In this document: positions 1 to 6,740 of the stretch, one piece after another
How positions within the stretch are numbered: position 1 is the first letter of the stretch
Layout: each line of letters begins with the position of its first letter
NCBI GenBank assembly: GCA_946481195.1
Contig: CAMLNG010000085.1
Span: 1-10,726, forward strand
Reading direction: 5' to 3'
From: an uncultured Chromatiaceae bacterium
Lineage (GTDB): Bacteria > Pseudomonadota > Gammaproteobacteria > Enterobacterales > Alteromonadaceae
DNA length: 10,726 nucleotides
Position numbers and translations under genes: made by a program
The notes under the pieces: model-generated
What the model saw: only the letters and a program-made list of their open reading frames with translations
Told to the model about the DNA's origin: nothing
The model's database searches: none

Positions 1-1
1 G

Positions 2-1588
2 CCGGAACGGGGTCTGTACGCCCGTTATATCGGCGAGGCCTATAACCCGCTGGCGGTTGAGCAATATGATTTGCTGGGTCTCGCCCTTGCGATCACCCAT
101 GGTGTGGCCTCGCCGCTGCAGGCTGACCAAATTCTGCAAAACTACCCGCTGACCCAGGCCGGTCCACCGGTGATTTTCCCGGCGCTGCCGGACGTGCCGA
201 TTTACCATAACCGCGCCATTTGGCCTTTTGTCAGCGCTTATCTGCTAAGGGCCGCGCGCCAGCAAAATCAGGCAGAGTTGTTCCAGAAAGTGGCCGTATC
301 GCTGTATCAGGGTGCAGTGCTCAATCAATCCAATATGGAAAATCTGGAATGGCTCAGCCAAAAAGCCCATGTCGAAGACGGCACCTTATCCGGCCCGGTG
401 ATTAATTCAGAACGCCAGCTCTGGTCTGTTGCGGCTTATGGCGATTTGGTGGCCGGTCAGCTGTTTGGTGTCCAGCTCAGCGCTGGCACGCTCAACATCA
501 ATCCATATATTCCGGTTGATTTAGCCCGCGAGTTAGATCTTGGTAACAATCTCAGTCTGCAAAACCTGACACTGGCCGGCACCACGCTGGACCTGCAGCT
601 GGAACTGCCGGCACAGGCGCGGCGTGGTCAGGTTTATCGCCTGGCGCAAATCAGCCTCAATGGTCAGCCCCAGGCACTGACCGGCAACCAGCAATTCAGT
701 ATCAAACTCAGTGATTTCAGCCAGCAACGTAACGAGCTGGTGCTGAAACTGCAGGCGTTAGACGCACCGCAAGCCCGCACCACCCAACTGCGCACCGCCA
801 ACAACACAGGCCCGCTCGCCAGCCTCAGCAGCCAGGAAAAACGTCAGTTGCTGGCTCCAAAAGAGCCGCTGCTGCAACTGAGCACAAATGAAAAAGGCAT
901 TCCAACCCTGAGCTTTGACGCTGCCGGCGAAAGCGACACCCGTTTCACGCTGTATAAAAATGGCGTGCCGGTGAAGCTTAAACCGCGTCAACAAGAGTGG
1001 ACGGACAGTAAGGCCAAAGTTGCGTACAGCCAGTGTTATGCGCTGACGCAAAGTTATAAAGACAGCGGGCTGAGTTCGCAGCCAAGCCGCACTTTGTGTA
1101 CGCCGGGCGCAGCGGTTAACTTTGTTGCAGGTCAGGGCCTGGTCAGTGCTGATCATGAAATCAGCGATTACCTGAATCAGCCAGTGTTTAAAAACTGGGG
1201 CGCACCGGAGCAACAGCTACAGCTGAACTTCAGCGCCAACCAAGACGGTTTACATGCACTGCGGCTGCAATATTTTATTGATAATGGTCCTATTAATACC
1301 GGCATTACTGCCGTGGTGAAACGCTTAAACGCCAACTGCCCAGAGTCTGGTCTACAGCAGGCGACACTGGTGATGCCACATTTGGCCACAGCGTTGGAAG
1401 CCGGTTGGTCCAGCCGTGCCATGTTCCGCGTCAAAGCCGGTGAACACTGTACCCTCACCATCACAGACGGTTTTAATATGAGTTATCTGCAGCATTTTAA
1501 CCTCTATACCGGCGGCAAAGGTGGCCGCACCGGCCCGCTGAATCAGGCCGTGATCCAGCAGGCCCAGGTCCAGCCGATGGCGGAATAA
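2..1588 (+). CDS. Six-hairpin glycosidase, 3' part (5' end outside the window)
   Basis: The reading frame is open from base 2, so the gene starts upstream; 528 C-terminal residues are visible. Residues 1 to about 175 look like the end of an (alpha/alpha)6 barrel of the glycogen-debranching/MGH1-type glycosidases. The supporting segments are AYNPLAVEQYDLLGLAL near residue 13, YHNRAIWPFV at 68-77 and INSERQLWS at 134-142, a block typical of these enzymes. After the barrel come a beta-rich C domain, an Fn3-like stretch (about 300-370) and a possible carbohydrate-binding jelly roll (about 375-515) that ends in a glycine-rich GGKGGRTGPLN segment. The likely role is hydrolysis of an oligo- or polysaccharide; the substrate cannot be read from the sequence. 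No signal peptide can be judged because the N-terminus is missing. The stop is TAA at 1586-1588. The fold assignment is recognition by pattern and fairly secure; the exact family is not. Confidence 0.65.
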   Translation, partial: PERGLYARYIGEAYNPLAVEQYDLLGLALAITHGVASPLQADQILQNYPLTQAGPPVIFPALPDVPIYHNRAIWPFVSAYLLRAARQQNQAELFQKVAVSLYQGAVLNQSNMENLEWLSQKAHVEDGTLSGPVINSERQLWSVAAYGDLVAGQLFGVQLSAGTLNINPYIPVDLARELDLGNNLSLQNLTLAGTTLDLQLELPAQARRGQVYRLAQISLNGQPQALTGNQQFSIKLSDFSQQRNELVLKLQALDAPQARTTQLRTANNTGPLASLSSQEKRQLLAPKEPLLQLSTNEKGIPTLSFDAAGESDTRFTLYKNGVPVKLKPRQQEWTDSKAKVAYSQCYALTQSYKDSGLSSQPSRTLCTPGAAVNFVAGQGLVSADHEISDYLNQPVFKNWGAPEQQLQLNFSANQDGLHALRLQYFIDNGPINTGITAVVKRLNANCPESGLQQATLVMPHLATALEAGWSSRAMFRVKAGEHCTLTITDGFNMSYLQHFNLYTGGKGGRTGPLNQAVIQQAQVQPMAE

Positions 1589-1598
1589 AGTCAACACC

Positions 1599-1624
1599 GG
1601 GCCCGGCGCTGTGCCGCCGGGCTC
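1599..1624 (+). terminator. GC-rich hairpin after the glycosidase gene
   Basis: A perfect 8-bp inverted repeat, GCCCGGCG (1601-1608) and CGCCGGGC (1615-1622), flanks a 6-base loop and can be extended by a G-U and a G-C pair. It lies 12 bases after the glycosidase stop and just before the next gene. It is not followed by a run of T, so it is not a textbook intrinsic terminator. It could slow polymerase or protect the 3' end of the upstream mRNA. Confidence 0.45.
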
Positions 1625-1643
1625 CTGATCCCACGGAGTTGTT

Positions 1644-2558
1644 GTGAATTTTTATCTGATCCTGGCCTTATGTTCCGCCGTGTCGATGGCCAGTAGCGGC
1701 GTGATCGCACGTCTATCCGGCCTTGGCGCCGCAGAGCTGACCTTTTACCGGCTCTTTGTCGGCGCGCTTTGTTTAGGTGTGCTGGTGCTGGTACTGGGTA
1801 AACAGGCCGACCTGAAACAAAAACCGGACCGGCGCATTGTGCTAAACGGCATATTACTGGCGAGTTTTATGCTGTGTTTTCTTAAAGCCATCAGTTTTAT
1901 CAGCCTCGCCAACGCCATCATGCTGGTCTATCTGGCGCCGGCATTGGCTGCTATTGCCGCGCATTTCCTGTTCCGGGAAAAGCTGGATCTGGCATCCGGA
2001 CTGCTCATCGCGCTGTCGTTTTTCGGCTTCGCTATGTTGCAGCAATTTAAACTCGACCTGGTGTTAACGGCCGAGCAGTGGCCGGGTTTTGTTTATGGCC
2101 TGATGTCGCTGTTCACTTATACCGGCTTTTTACTGGCCAACCGCCATAGCGGCAAATCCGCATCGCCGCTACAACGGGCATTTTATCAGCTGTTGCTTGG
2201 CGCGCTATGTGTGTTGCCGTTTTTAACCGCTGCGCCAATCCCTGCCGCAGACACATTAATTTGGGTACTGCTTGCCGGATTTTTTCCTGGTTTTCTGGCG
2301 ATTTATCTGGCGATTGTTGCGCTTGAGCATCTGCCGACCCGGGTGTTTGGCACCCTGGCATATATTGAACCTGTGGCGGTGATATTGGCCGGCTGGTGGT
2401 TATTTCAGGAAACGCTGAGCTTGCTGCAACTGGGCGGTGTCGCGCTGATTTTATTAGCCGGTCTGGTGCAATCTGTGTTGCATCAACGCCCGCACGCGCA
2501 AAACCAATCAACACCAAACCAATCAGCAAAAAGCAAAGCCGCAGAGTTTTCGCAATGA
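1644..2558 (+). CDS. EamA/DMT-superfamily transporter
   Basis: This is a 304-residue inner-membrane protein with about ten hydrophobic segments arranged as two EamA repeats (roughly residues 1-135 and 145-280). The second repeat closes with the family-typical YIEPVAVILAGWWLFQET segment, followed by a hydrophobic helix. Drug/metabolite transporters of this size carry small metabolites, amino acids or toxic compounds; the substrate here is unknown. The start is GTG at 1644, chosen because it is preceded by GGAG at 1635-1638 and opens directly into the first transmembrane helix. The hydrophilic tail contains a short duplicated NQS motif and is probably cytoplasmic. The stop TGA overlaps the ATG of the next gene (ATGA), which implies translational coupling. 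Confidence 0.9.
   Translation: MNFYLILALCSAVSMASSGVIARLSGLGAAELTFYRLFVGALCLGVLVLVLGKQADLKQKPDRRIVLNGILLASFMLCFLKAISFISLANAIMLVYLAPALAAIAAHFLFREKLDLASGLLIALSFFGFAMLQQFKLDLVLTAEQWPGFVYGLMSLFTYTGFLLANRHSGKSASPLQRAFYQLLLGALCVLPFLTAAPIPAADTLIWVLLAGFFPGFLAIYLAIVALEHLPTRVFGTLAYIEPVAVILAGWWLFQETLSLLQLGGVALILLAGLVQSVLHQRPHAQNQSTPNQSAKSKAAEFSQ
2501..2525 (+). repeat. Short in-frame direct repeat in the transporter tail
   Basis: AAACCAATCA occurs at 2501-2510 and again at 2516-2525, a 15-base period that keeps the reading frame and gives two NQS-containing pentads in the C-terminal tail. It is probably a small slippage duplication in an unconstrained tail. Confidence 0.6.
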
Positions 2559-3184
2559 ACTTCCTTGCCCATCTGGTGCTGGCTGAAGCAACGCCACAGT
2601 CGCGGCTCGGTAATCTGATGGGTGATTTTTGCCAGGGCATAGATCTCAAAACTCTGCCGGAGGCCGTGCAGGCCGGCATCTGGCGCCACCGCGCCGTTGA
2701 CCGTTTTACCGATACCGCCGCGGAAGTGCATGAAGCGAAAGCTTTAATCAGCAAAGAGCGCCGGCGTTTTGCGCCTGTGATGGTCGACGTATTGTTCGAC
2801 CATTTGCTGTTACAGCATTGGCAGCGCTTTGAACAGCGGCCATACGACAGTCTTTGTCGGCAGATTTATCACGATTTATGGCAACAACGTGGCCTGATGC
2901 CACCGGCAATGGCCGCAACTGTGACGGCCATAGTGCAGCAGGACTGGTTTGGCAGTTATCGCGATTTAAACCAGATTGGTCAGGCGCTGGACCGGATCGC
3001 CGGCCGCATCCGTTTTGCCAATCAGTTTGCCGGCAGCATTGCGGAGATTAGCCTGCATTACAGCACACTGAACCAACTGTTTTTGCAGTTTTATCCCAGG
3101 CTGCAGCTGTTCGTGCAGCAACTGGGGCCGGAAAAAATGTTACACTATCCGCAATTTACTTCCCCCCTCTTAACACGGAGCTGA
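2555..3184 (+). CDS. acpH: Acyl-carrier-protein phosphodiesterase
   Basis: The 209-residue product resembles E. coli AcpH (193 residues), which hydrolyses the 4'-phosphopantetheine arm from holo-ACP in the cytoplasm, so the prosthetic group can turn over. The N-terminal MNFLAHL matches the family closely. Other conserved features are GNLMGDF with D24, WRHRAVDRFTD with H45, R46 and D49, and VDVLFDHLLLQHW with D78, D82, H83 and H88, an HD-like set of metal ligands. The FYPRLQ segment near the C-terminus is also typical; the last 15 or so residues extend beyond the E. coli length. The ATG at 2555 was preferred over an open frame reaching back to 2396 because it starts exactly at the conserved N-terminus and overlaps the upstream stop codon. 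It probably shares an mRNA with the transporter. Confidence 0.88.
   Translation: MNFLAHLVLAEATPQSRLGNLMGDFCQGIDLKTLPEAVQAGIWRHRAVDRFTDTAAEVHEAKALISKERRRFAPVMVDVLFDHLLLQHWQRFEQRPYDSLCRQIYHDLWQQRGLMPPAMAATVTAIVQQDWFGSYRDLNQIGQALDRIAGRIRFANQFAGSIAEISLHYSTLNQLFLQFYPRLQLFVQQLGPEKMLHYPQFTSPLLTRS
3138..3146 (+). promoter_or_regulatory. Predicted extended -10 promoter for rraB
   Basis: TGTTACACT fits the extended -10 pattern TG-N-TAnnnT, with the hexamer TACACT at 3141-3146. It lies in the last codons of acpH, 40 bases before the rraB start, which would give a leader of about 33 bases. I see no convincing -35 hexamer at 17 bp, as is common for extended -10 promoters. It would let rraB and the genes after it be expressed independently of the transporter and acpH. 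Confidence 0.45.
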
Positions 3185-3185
3185 A

Positions 3186-3584
3186 ATGAGCCAATTTCCT
3201 GACGACGGCAACGGCGATATGCTGCAAGCCATGCAAGATTCCGGTATGGATTTAACCAAAGCACTGGATCTGGATTTTTACCTGGTATTCCCGGACCGCG
3301 CCAAAGCTGAAAAAGCGCTGGAAGCCATGACAAAACTGGACCAGCCCGGCGAAGTTGAGCTGAATTTAAATGATCTGGACCAATGGGAACTGATCGTATC
3401 GCTGAATATGGTACCGGACCACGCTGTCATCACCGCGAAAGAAGCTGAACTGGACAAATTCGCCAAAAAATTCAGTGGTCATAATGATGGCTGGGGCGTG
3501 ATGCAACACCAGGACGGCGACGACGAATTCGCCGACGATCATGACCACGAATGTGACGATGACTGCGATCATCATCACCACTAA
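3186..3584 (+). CDS. rraB: Ribonuclease E activity regulator RraB
   Basis: The 132-residue protein belongs to the RraB family; E. coli RraB (138 residues) binds RNase E and changes the composition and cleavage choice of the degradosome. The family fold is visible in the LDLDFYLVFPDRAKAEKALEAM segment (28-48), a central WELIVSLNMVP strand (67-77), and the KFAKKFSGHNDGWGV end (91-105) with the conserved DGWG. The ATG at 3186 has a clean GGAG (3177-3180) five bases upstream and is 1 bp from the acpH stop. The acidic tail is expected for RraB. What stands out is its ending (residues 119-132), which has six His, two Cys and six Asp and finishes in four His, resembling a metal-binding tail. The family call is firm; metal binding is inference. 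Confidence 0.88.
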   Translation: MSQFPDDGNGDMLQAMQDSGMDLTKALDLDFYLVFPDRAKAEKALEAMTKLDQPGEVELNLNDLDQWELIVSLNMVPDHAVITAKEAELDKFAKKFSGHNDGWGVMQHQDGDDEFADDHDHECDDDCDHHHH

Positions 3585-3598
3585 GATAAAACCCAACC

Positions 3599-5053
3599 AT
3601 GGCTTTTACCGCTGAACTGACCTACCGCACACTAGGCCCGCTGTTTTATCAGACAGTGGCGCCAACGCCTGTAGCAGAACCTGCCTGGTTGCTGTTTAAC
3701 GACGCCTTAGCAGCGGAGTTACAGTGGCCGGAAGATGCCCGGCAGACGCCGCTTGGCCTGCAGTATTTCAGCGGGAATCAGCTGGCGCCGTGGATGCAAC
3801 CGACAGCGCTGGCTTATACCGGCCATCAGTTTGGCTCGCTGGCACCAAGATTAGGCGATGGCCGCGCTTTGTTATTAACTGAAGTACTGAGCCTTGGCGG
3901 CGCACGCTTTGATGTGCAACTAAAAGGCGCAGGCCCGACGCCCTTCTCCCGTCGGGGAGATGGCCGCGCTGCTCTTGGCCCGGTGCTCAGAGAATACCTT
4001 ATCAGCGAATGGATGGCGGCTGTCGGTGTTCGCACCAGCCGCGCTTTAGCGGCTGTGACCACCGGCGACGTGATTTACCGCGACACCCGGGTACCAGGTG
4101 CAGTGTTGACACGGGTGGCAGCGTCCCATATCCGCATCGGGACTTTTCAGTATGCGTCCATCCATGGCGGGGCTTCGGACGTAAAAGCGTTGGCCGACTA
4201 TGTGATCGCGCGGCACTACCCGCAGCTTGCCACAGAGGCAGAGCCCTACCTGGCTTTATTGCGCGCAATCGCCGCAGCACAGGCCGACCTGATTGCGCAC
4301 TGGATGAGCCTTGGTTTTGTCCATGGCGTGATGAATACCGATAATATGACGGTCAGCGGCGAAACCATCGATTATGGCCCTTGTGCTTTTATCGATGCTT
4401 TTAACCCTAATGCCTGTTTCAGCTCTATAGATACCCAGGGCCGCTACGCCTACCGCAATCAGCCGCCTATTGCGCAGTGGAATCTGGCCAGACTGGCCGA
4501 GTCTTTACTTGGCCTGCTTGATGCTGACGAGCAACAGGCCATTGCCAAAGCAATGACGGTACTGAATGACTTTCCGGCCATGTATCAGGCGGCGCGACTG
4601 CAACGCTTTGCTGCTAAGTTAGGGCTGCATTCACCAGTGGCGGATGATCTGCCACTGATTGATGACCTGCTGAGCTTGCTCGCAGAGCAACAAATTGATT
4701 TCACATTGTTTTTCCGCGAATTATCCCGTGAAGCAGCAACGCCGGGCGCAGTCTCCAGAACACTTTTTGCCGACCCAACCGCATTTGATACCTGGCAACA
4801 ACGTTGGTTAAACCGGCTGGCGGCAAGCCCTATCCGCCCGGAAGCATTAAGCCAACAGCTGTTGTGGGTCAATCCGGCCTTTATTCCGCGTAACTATCGT
4901 ATTGAACAAATCATCGAGAGTGCTTTAAACGGCGATTTGGCGCCGGCCAAAGCATTTGTGAAAGCCAGTGAGACGCCTTTTGTTGATGACCACTATTGGG
5001 CAGCCTTACCGCCGGCTGATTTTTGTGACTACCGAACTTTTTGCGGGACTTAA
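3599..5053 (+). CDS. selO: Protein adenylyltransferase SelO (YdiU family)
   Basis: The 484-residue protein is a full-length SelO, a kinase-fold enzyme that binds ATP in flipped orientation and transfers AMP to Ser, Thr or Tyr of target proteins, with a role in redox stress. Key residues are present: YTGHQFG (73-79), LGDGR (85-89), K109 in QLKGAG, E132, R172 and R179, D248 and N249 in GVMNTDNM, and D258 in the DYGP metal motif. By alignment from memory, C273 and the antepenultimate C482 (in TFCGT) match the two cysteines that form a regulatory disulfide in E. coli; C482 sits where animal SelO has selenocysteine. The ATG at 3599 lies 14 bp after rraB and has no strong Shine-Dalgarno, so expression may depend on coupling to rraB. 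Confidence 0.95.
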   Translation: MAFTAELTYRTLGPLFYQTVAPTPVAEPAWLLFNDALAAELQWPEDARQTPLGLQYFSGNQLAPWMQPTALAYTGHQFGSLAPRLGDGRALLLTEVLSLGGARFDVQLKGAGPTPFSRRGDGRAALGPVLREYLISEWMAAVGVRTSRALAAVTTGDVIYRDTRVPGAVLTRVAASHIRIGTFQYASIHGGASDVKALADYVIARHYPQLATEAEPYLALLRAIAAAQADLIAHWMSLGFVHGVMNTDNMTVSGETIDYGPCAFIDAFNPNACFSSIDTQGRYAYRNQPPIAQWNLARLAESLLGLLDADEQQAIAKAMTVLNDFPAMYQAARLQRFAAKLGLHSPVADDLPLIDDLLSLLAEQQIDFTLFFRELSREAATPGAVSRTLFADPTAFDTWQQRWLNRLAASPIRPEALSQQLLWVNPAFIPRNYRIEQIIESALNGDLAPAKAFVKASETPFVDDHYWAALPPADFCDYRTFCGT

Positions 5054-5063
5054 AGGGGTGCAT

Positions 5064-5366
5064 ATGGGACTGGATTGCCGCGAACTTCTTGACGTCAAAG
5101 AATACGAGTTTTTGCTGAACTGGTTTATCCGCATGCAGCAGCAACATCAGTTGGCCAGCCTGCAGGAACCTTTAAGTTACGACGGCCACTCCGAGTACGA
5201 CCAGCTGTGCAATTTGTTACTGGAACAGGCCCGAATCGCTTTTATCGAACAATTCGGTTATCCGGCGCCGCCGCTGGTTTTTACCAATCTGTTTCATCTG
5301 GCAGAGCTCGAGATCGCCGGCAAACGCAATGCCCGCGGCATCAAAACCCCGCCGCAACTGATGTAG
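5064..5366 (+). CDS. Uncharacterised 100-residue protein linked to selO
   Basis: I do not recognise a family. The product is small and soluble, probably mostly helical, rich in Leu, Gln and Glu, with no signal peptide or membrane segment. It has two cysteines (C5 and one in the QLCNLL segment) and ends in a basic, proline-containing tail (GKRNARGIKTPPQLM). The open frame reaches back into selO at 4968, but the ATG at 5064 is preferred because AGGGG (5054-5058) lies five bases upstream. A GTG at 5058 overlaps that site and is unlikely. The gene begins 10 bp after the selO stop and ends 21 bp before the terminator hairpin, so it is the last gene of the rraB-selO unit. A helper, substrate or regulator of SelO is possible, but this rests on position only. 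Confidence 0.75.
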   Translation: MGLDCRELLDVKEYEFLLNWFIRMQQQHQLASLQEPLSYDGHSEYDQLCNLLLEQARIAFIEQFGYPAPPLVFTNLFHLAELEIAGKRNARGIKTPPQLM

Positions 5367-5387
5367 CACCAGAACTTCCTAAAAACT

Positions 5388-5417
5388 AAAGCCCGCATTG
5401 CGGGCTTTGTTTTTCTT
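5388..5417. terminator. Bidirectional intrinsic terminator between convergent operons
   Basis: A 9-bp perfect stem, AAAGCCCGC (5388-5396) and GCGGGCTTT (5400-5408) with a 3-base loop, is followed on the + strand by GTTTTTCTT. Read on the - strand the same stem is followed by AGTTTTTAGG. It sits 21 bp after the small gene's stop and 25 bp after the stop of the DUF547 gene, so it can end both converging transcripts. Confidence 0.92.
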
Positions 5418-5433
5418 CTCATCCAAAAGGACG

Positions 5434-6600
5434 TTAAATCGCCGCTGCGGGCTGCTGCTGTGGTGACGTAAGCTGATGCTGCTGCGCCTGCATGGTCTGT
5501 CCGCGTTGTTTCAGCAAATGGTACCTTTCCAGCTGCTCGGACGTCAGTTTACGCGCAACCACCGGGCCCAATGGCAGCGCCGCCACTTTGACAGCGGTTT
5601 TATGACCTTTGGTATTTGGCAATGTGCCGTACACATCGGTGACGTTGTAATTGGACAGATTCGTCAGAATAGTTTTATTGCCCTGCAGATAAGGCTGTTC
5701 GTCAAGGCGTAAATAGGTGGCTAAATGCTTACGCAGGTCCGCCTGGAAATCCGGGAAATAGGCTGCACTGCGTTGATAAAAACTGGAGACCCGAAAACCC
5801 AAAGTACCTTTTGGTAAAGTGCCGCGGTTGGAGTTAATAAACTCAGCAGCATTTTTGACTAATTGCTGCTGCACATTACTACCGGTATAGGCCATGGTTG
5901 GAATATTCGGGCTGCCAATCACCCCCTGGTACAGGCCATAAATCACTTCCGGCTGCTCTGGAAATTGCTTCGGTAAAATTGCAAACTGAATATCATCCAG
6001 GCTCAAACGTACACCTGCAACTGTCAGGATCTTTTGGCTGAGCAATCCTGGCTGTTCTGCCGTCCCAAGTAAAAAGGTTTCCAGATCTTTGCGCGGATAG
6101 ACTTTGATCACTTCGTCCAGCACTGTCACGTTATACAAATTCAGCCAGTATGCCAGCTGTTCGTTTTTACTCAGTTGATTCAGCGGAGTTTGCTCCGGTA
6201 CAGCGGCTAACTGCCGGCGCAGTTGGCTTATCACATCACGCATTTCCGGGTTCTGCTGATATTCTTCAAAATGAAAACGATTGGCAGATAGCGCAGTAAA
6301 GTGGTCACCGACCGGATAACTGCGGTAAATATCGTAGCGCTGTTCCCGTTCCGGTACTGTCGTGCGCTGCGGGATCCCTTCCGCTAATACTGAAGTTCGC
6401 AGCACCAGATCCAGCACTTTGTAGTCAATTTTTTTACCCTGCTCAGTCCCGCCGAAAAAGCTGGCTGGTAACGCCTGACTGGAATGTTCTGTGGGAGTTT
6501 GTGCCGGTTGCGCCGGTCTTGGGGAGGCGGCAACAGCAGATGTGGAGAGCTGGCTTAGCAGCAATGCTGCAAGAACAGTAACAGAAGTACGGAGTTTCAT
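5434..6600 (-). CDS. Exported DUF547-domain protein
   Basis: The 388-residue product has a Sec signal peptide (basic MKLR, hydrophobic core, likely cleavage near STSAVA-A at residue 24) and should act in the periplasm or be secreted. A Pro/Gln-rich linker follows to about residue 45. The DUF547 domain is marked by NEQLAYWLNLYNVTVLDEVIKVYP (split here at 146-155 and 156-169) and LSLDDIQFAILP (199-210). Where most members have a cysteine-containing HFAL-C-(4)-CP block, this protein has YGLYQGVIGSPNI (221-233), so Gln225 and Ser230 replace the cysteines. The tail from 350 onward is Gln-rich and low in complexity. The biochemical function of DUF547 is unknown to me. The start is supported by AAGGA at 6614-6610. 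It has its own promoter region and a shared terminator, and so is probably monocistronic. Confidence 0.82.
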   Translation of the reverse strand: MKLRTSVTVLAALLLSQLSTSAVAASPRPAQPAQTPTEHSSQALPASFFGGTEQGKKIDYKVLDLVLRTSVLAEGIPQRTTVPEREQRYDIYRSYPVGDHFTALSANRFHFEEYQQNPEMRDVISQLRRQLAAVPEQTPLNQLSKNEQLAYWLNLYNVTVLDEVIKVYPRKDLETFLLGTAEQPGLLSQKILTVAGVRLSLDDIQFAILPKQFPEQPEVIYGLYQGVIGSPNIPTMAYTGSNVQQQLVKNAAEFINSNRGTLPKGTLGFRVSSFYQRSAAYFPDFQADLRKHLATYLRLDEQPYLQGNKTILTNLSNYNVTDVYGTLPNTKGHKTAVKVAALPLGPVVARKLTSEQLERYHLLKQRGQTMQAQQHQLTSPQQQPAAAI

Positions 6601-6627
6601 TGGCGGCAGTCCTTGTACGTTGGCTTC

Positions 6628-6657
6628 ACAATATTCACACTAGTTAATACAATACAA
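6628..6657 (-). promoter_or_regulatory. Possible promoter of the DUF547 gene
   Basis: The 140-bp gap 6601-6740 is AT-rich in its middle. On the - strand TTGTAT (6657-6652) and TATTGT (6633-6628), separated by 18 bp, form the best sigma-70-like pair, giving a leader of about 20 bases. Other hexamers in this AT-rich stretch could serve equally well, so only the presence of a promoter, not its exact position, is reasonably supported. Confidence 0.3.
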
Positions 6658-6691
6658 AGAAGCAACCATTAATTACAATTATTTTACTTAT

Positions 6692-6730
6692 GATAACCAG
6701 CCTGCCGGCTGTAGCGCCAGACCGGTTATC
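6692..6730 (-). repeat. Inverted repeat after the metallo-hydrolase gene
   Basis: GATAACC (6692-6698) and GGTTATC (6724-6730) form a 7-bp stem starting 10 bases past the stop of the metallo-hydrolase gene. A smaller CAGCC/GGCTG hairpin fits inside on the - strand, so the RNA could fold as a compound structure. No strong run of U follows on the - strand; the next bases are ATAAGTAAAATAATTG. It may act as a weak or Rho-assisted 3' end. Confidence 0.4.
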
Positions 6731-6740
6731 CGCTCACACA

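Noticed and set aside
758..1213. 151-residue - strand open frame inside the glycosidase gene.
   Set aside because: It lies wholly opposite a recognisable coding region, has no credible ribosome site, and resembles no family.
2113..2754. Long 213-residue open frame on the - strand.
   Set aside because: It runs opposite the transporter and acpH genes, both with clear family matches, and its composition is that of an antisense shadow.
3540..3596. Possible cloning artefact, because RraB ends in four His codons.
   Set aside because: The tail has mixed His, Asp and Cys codons, continues naturally from an acidic RraB tail, and is followed directly by the next native gene; no vector sequence is visible.
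4009..4344. 111-residue + strand frame and an opposing - strand frame within selO.
   Set aside because: Both overlap the conserved catalytic core of selO in other frames and are Arg/Pro/Cys-rich shadows.
6724..6739. The - strand carries TGTGAGCGGATAAC, identical to 14 bases of the E. coli lac operator.
   Set aside because: It sits just after a stop codon, lacks the second half-site, and there are no lac genes or LacI-type regulator in the window. The bases are better explained as part of the local inverted repeat; coincidence is likely.
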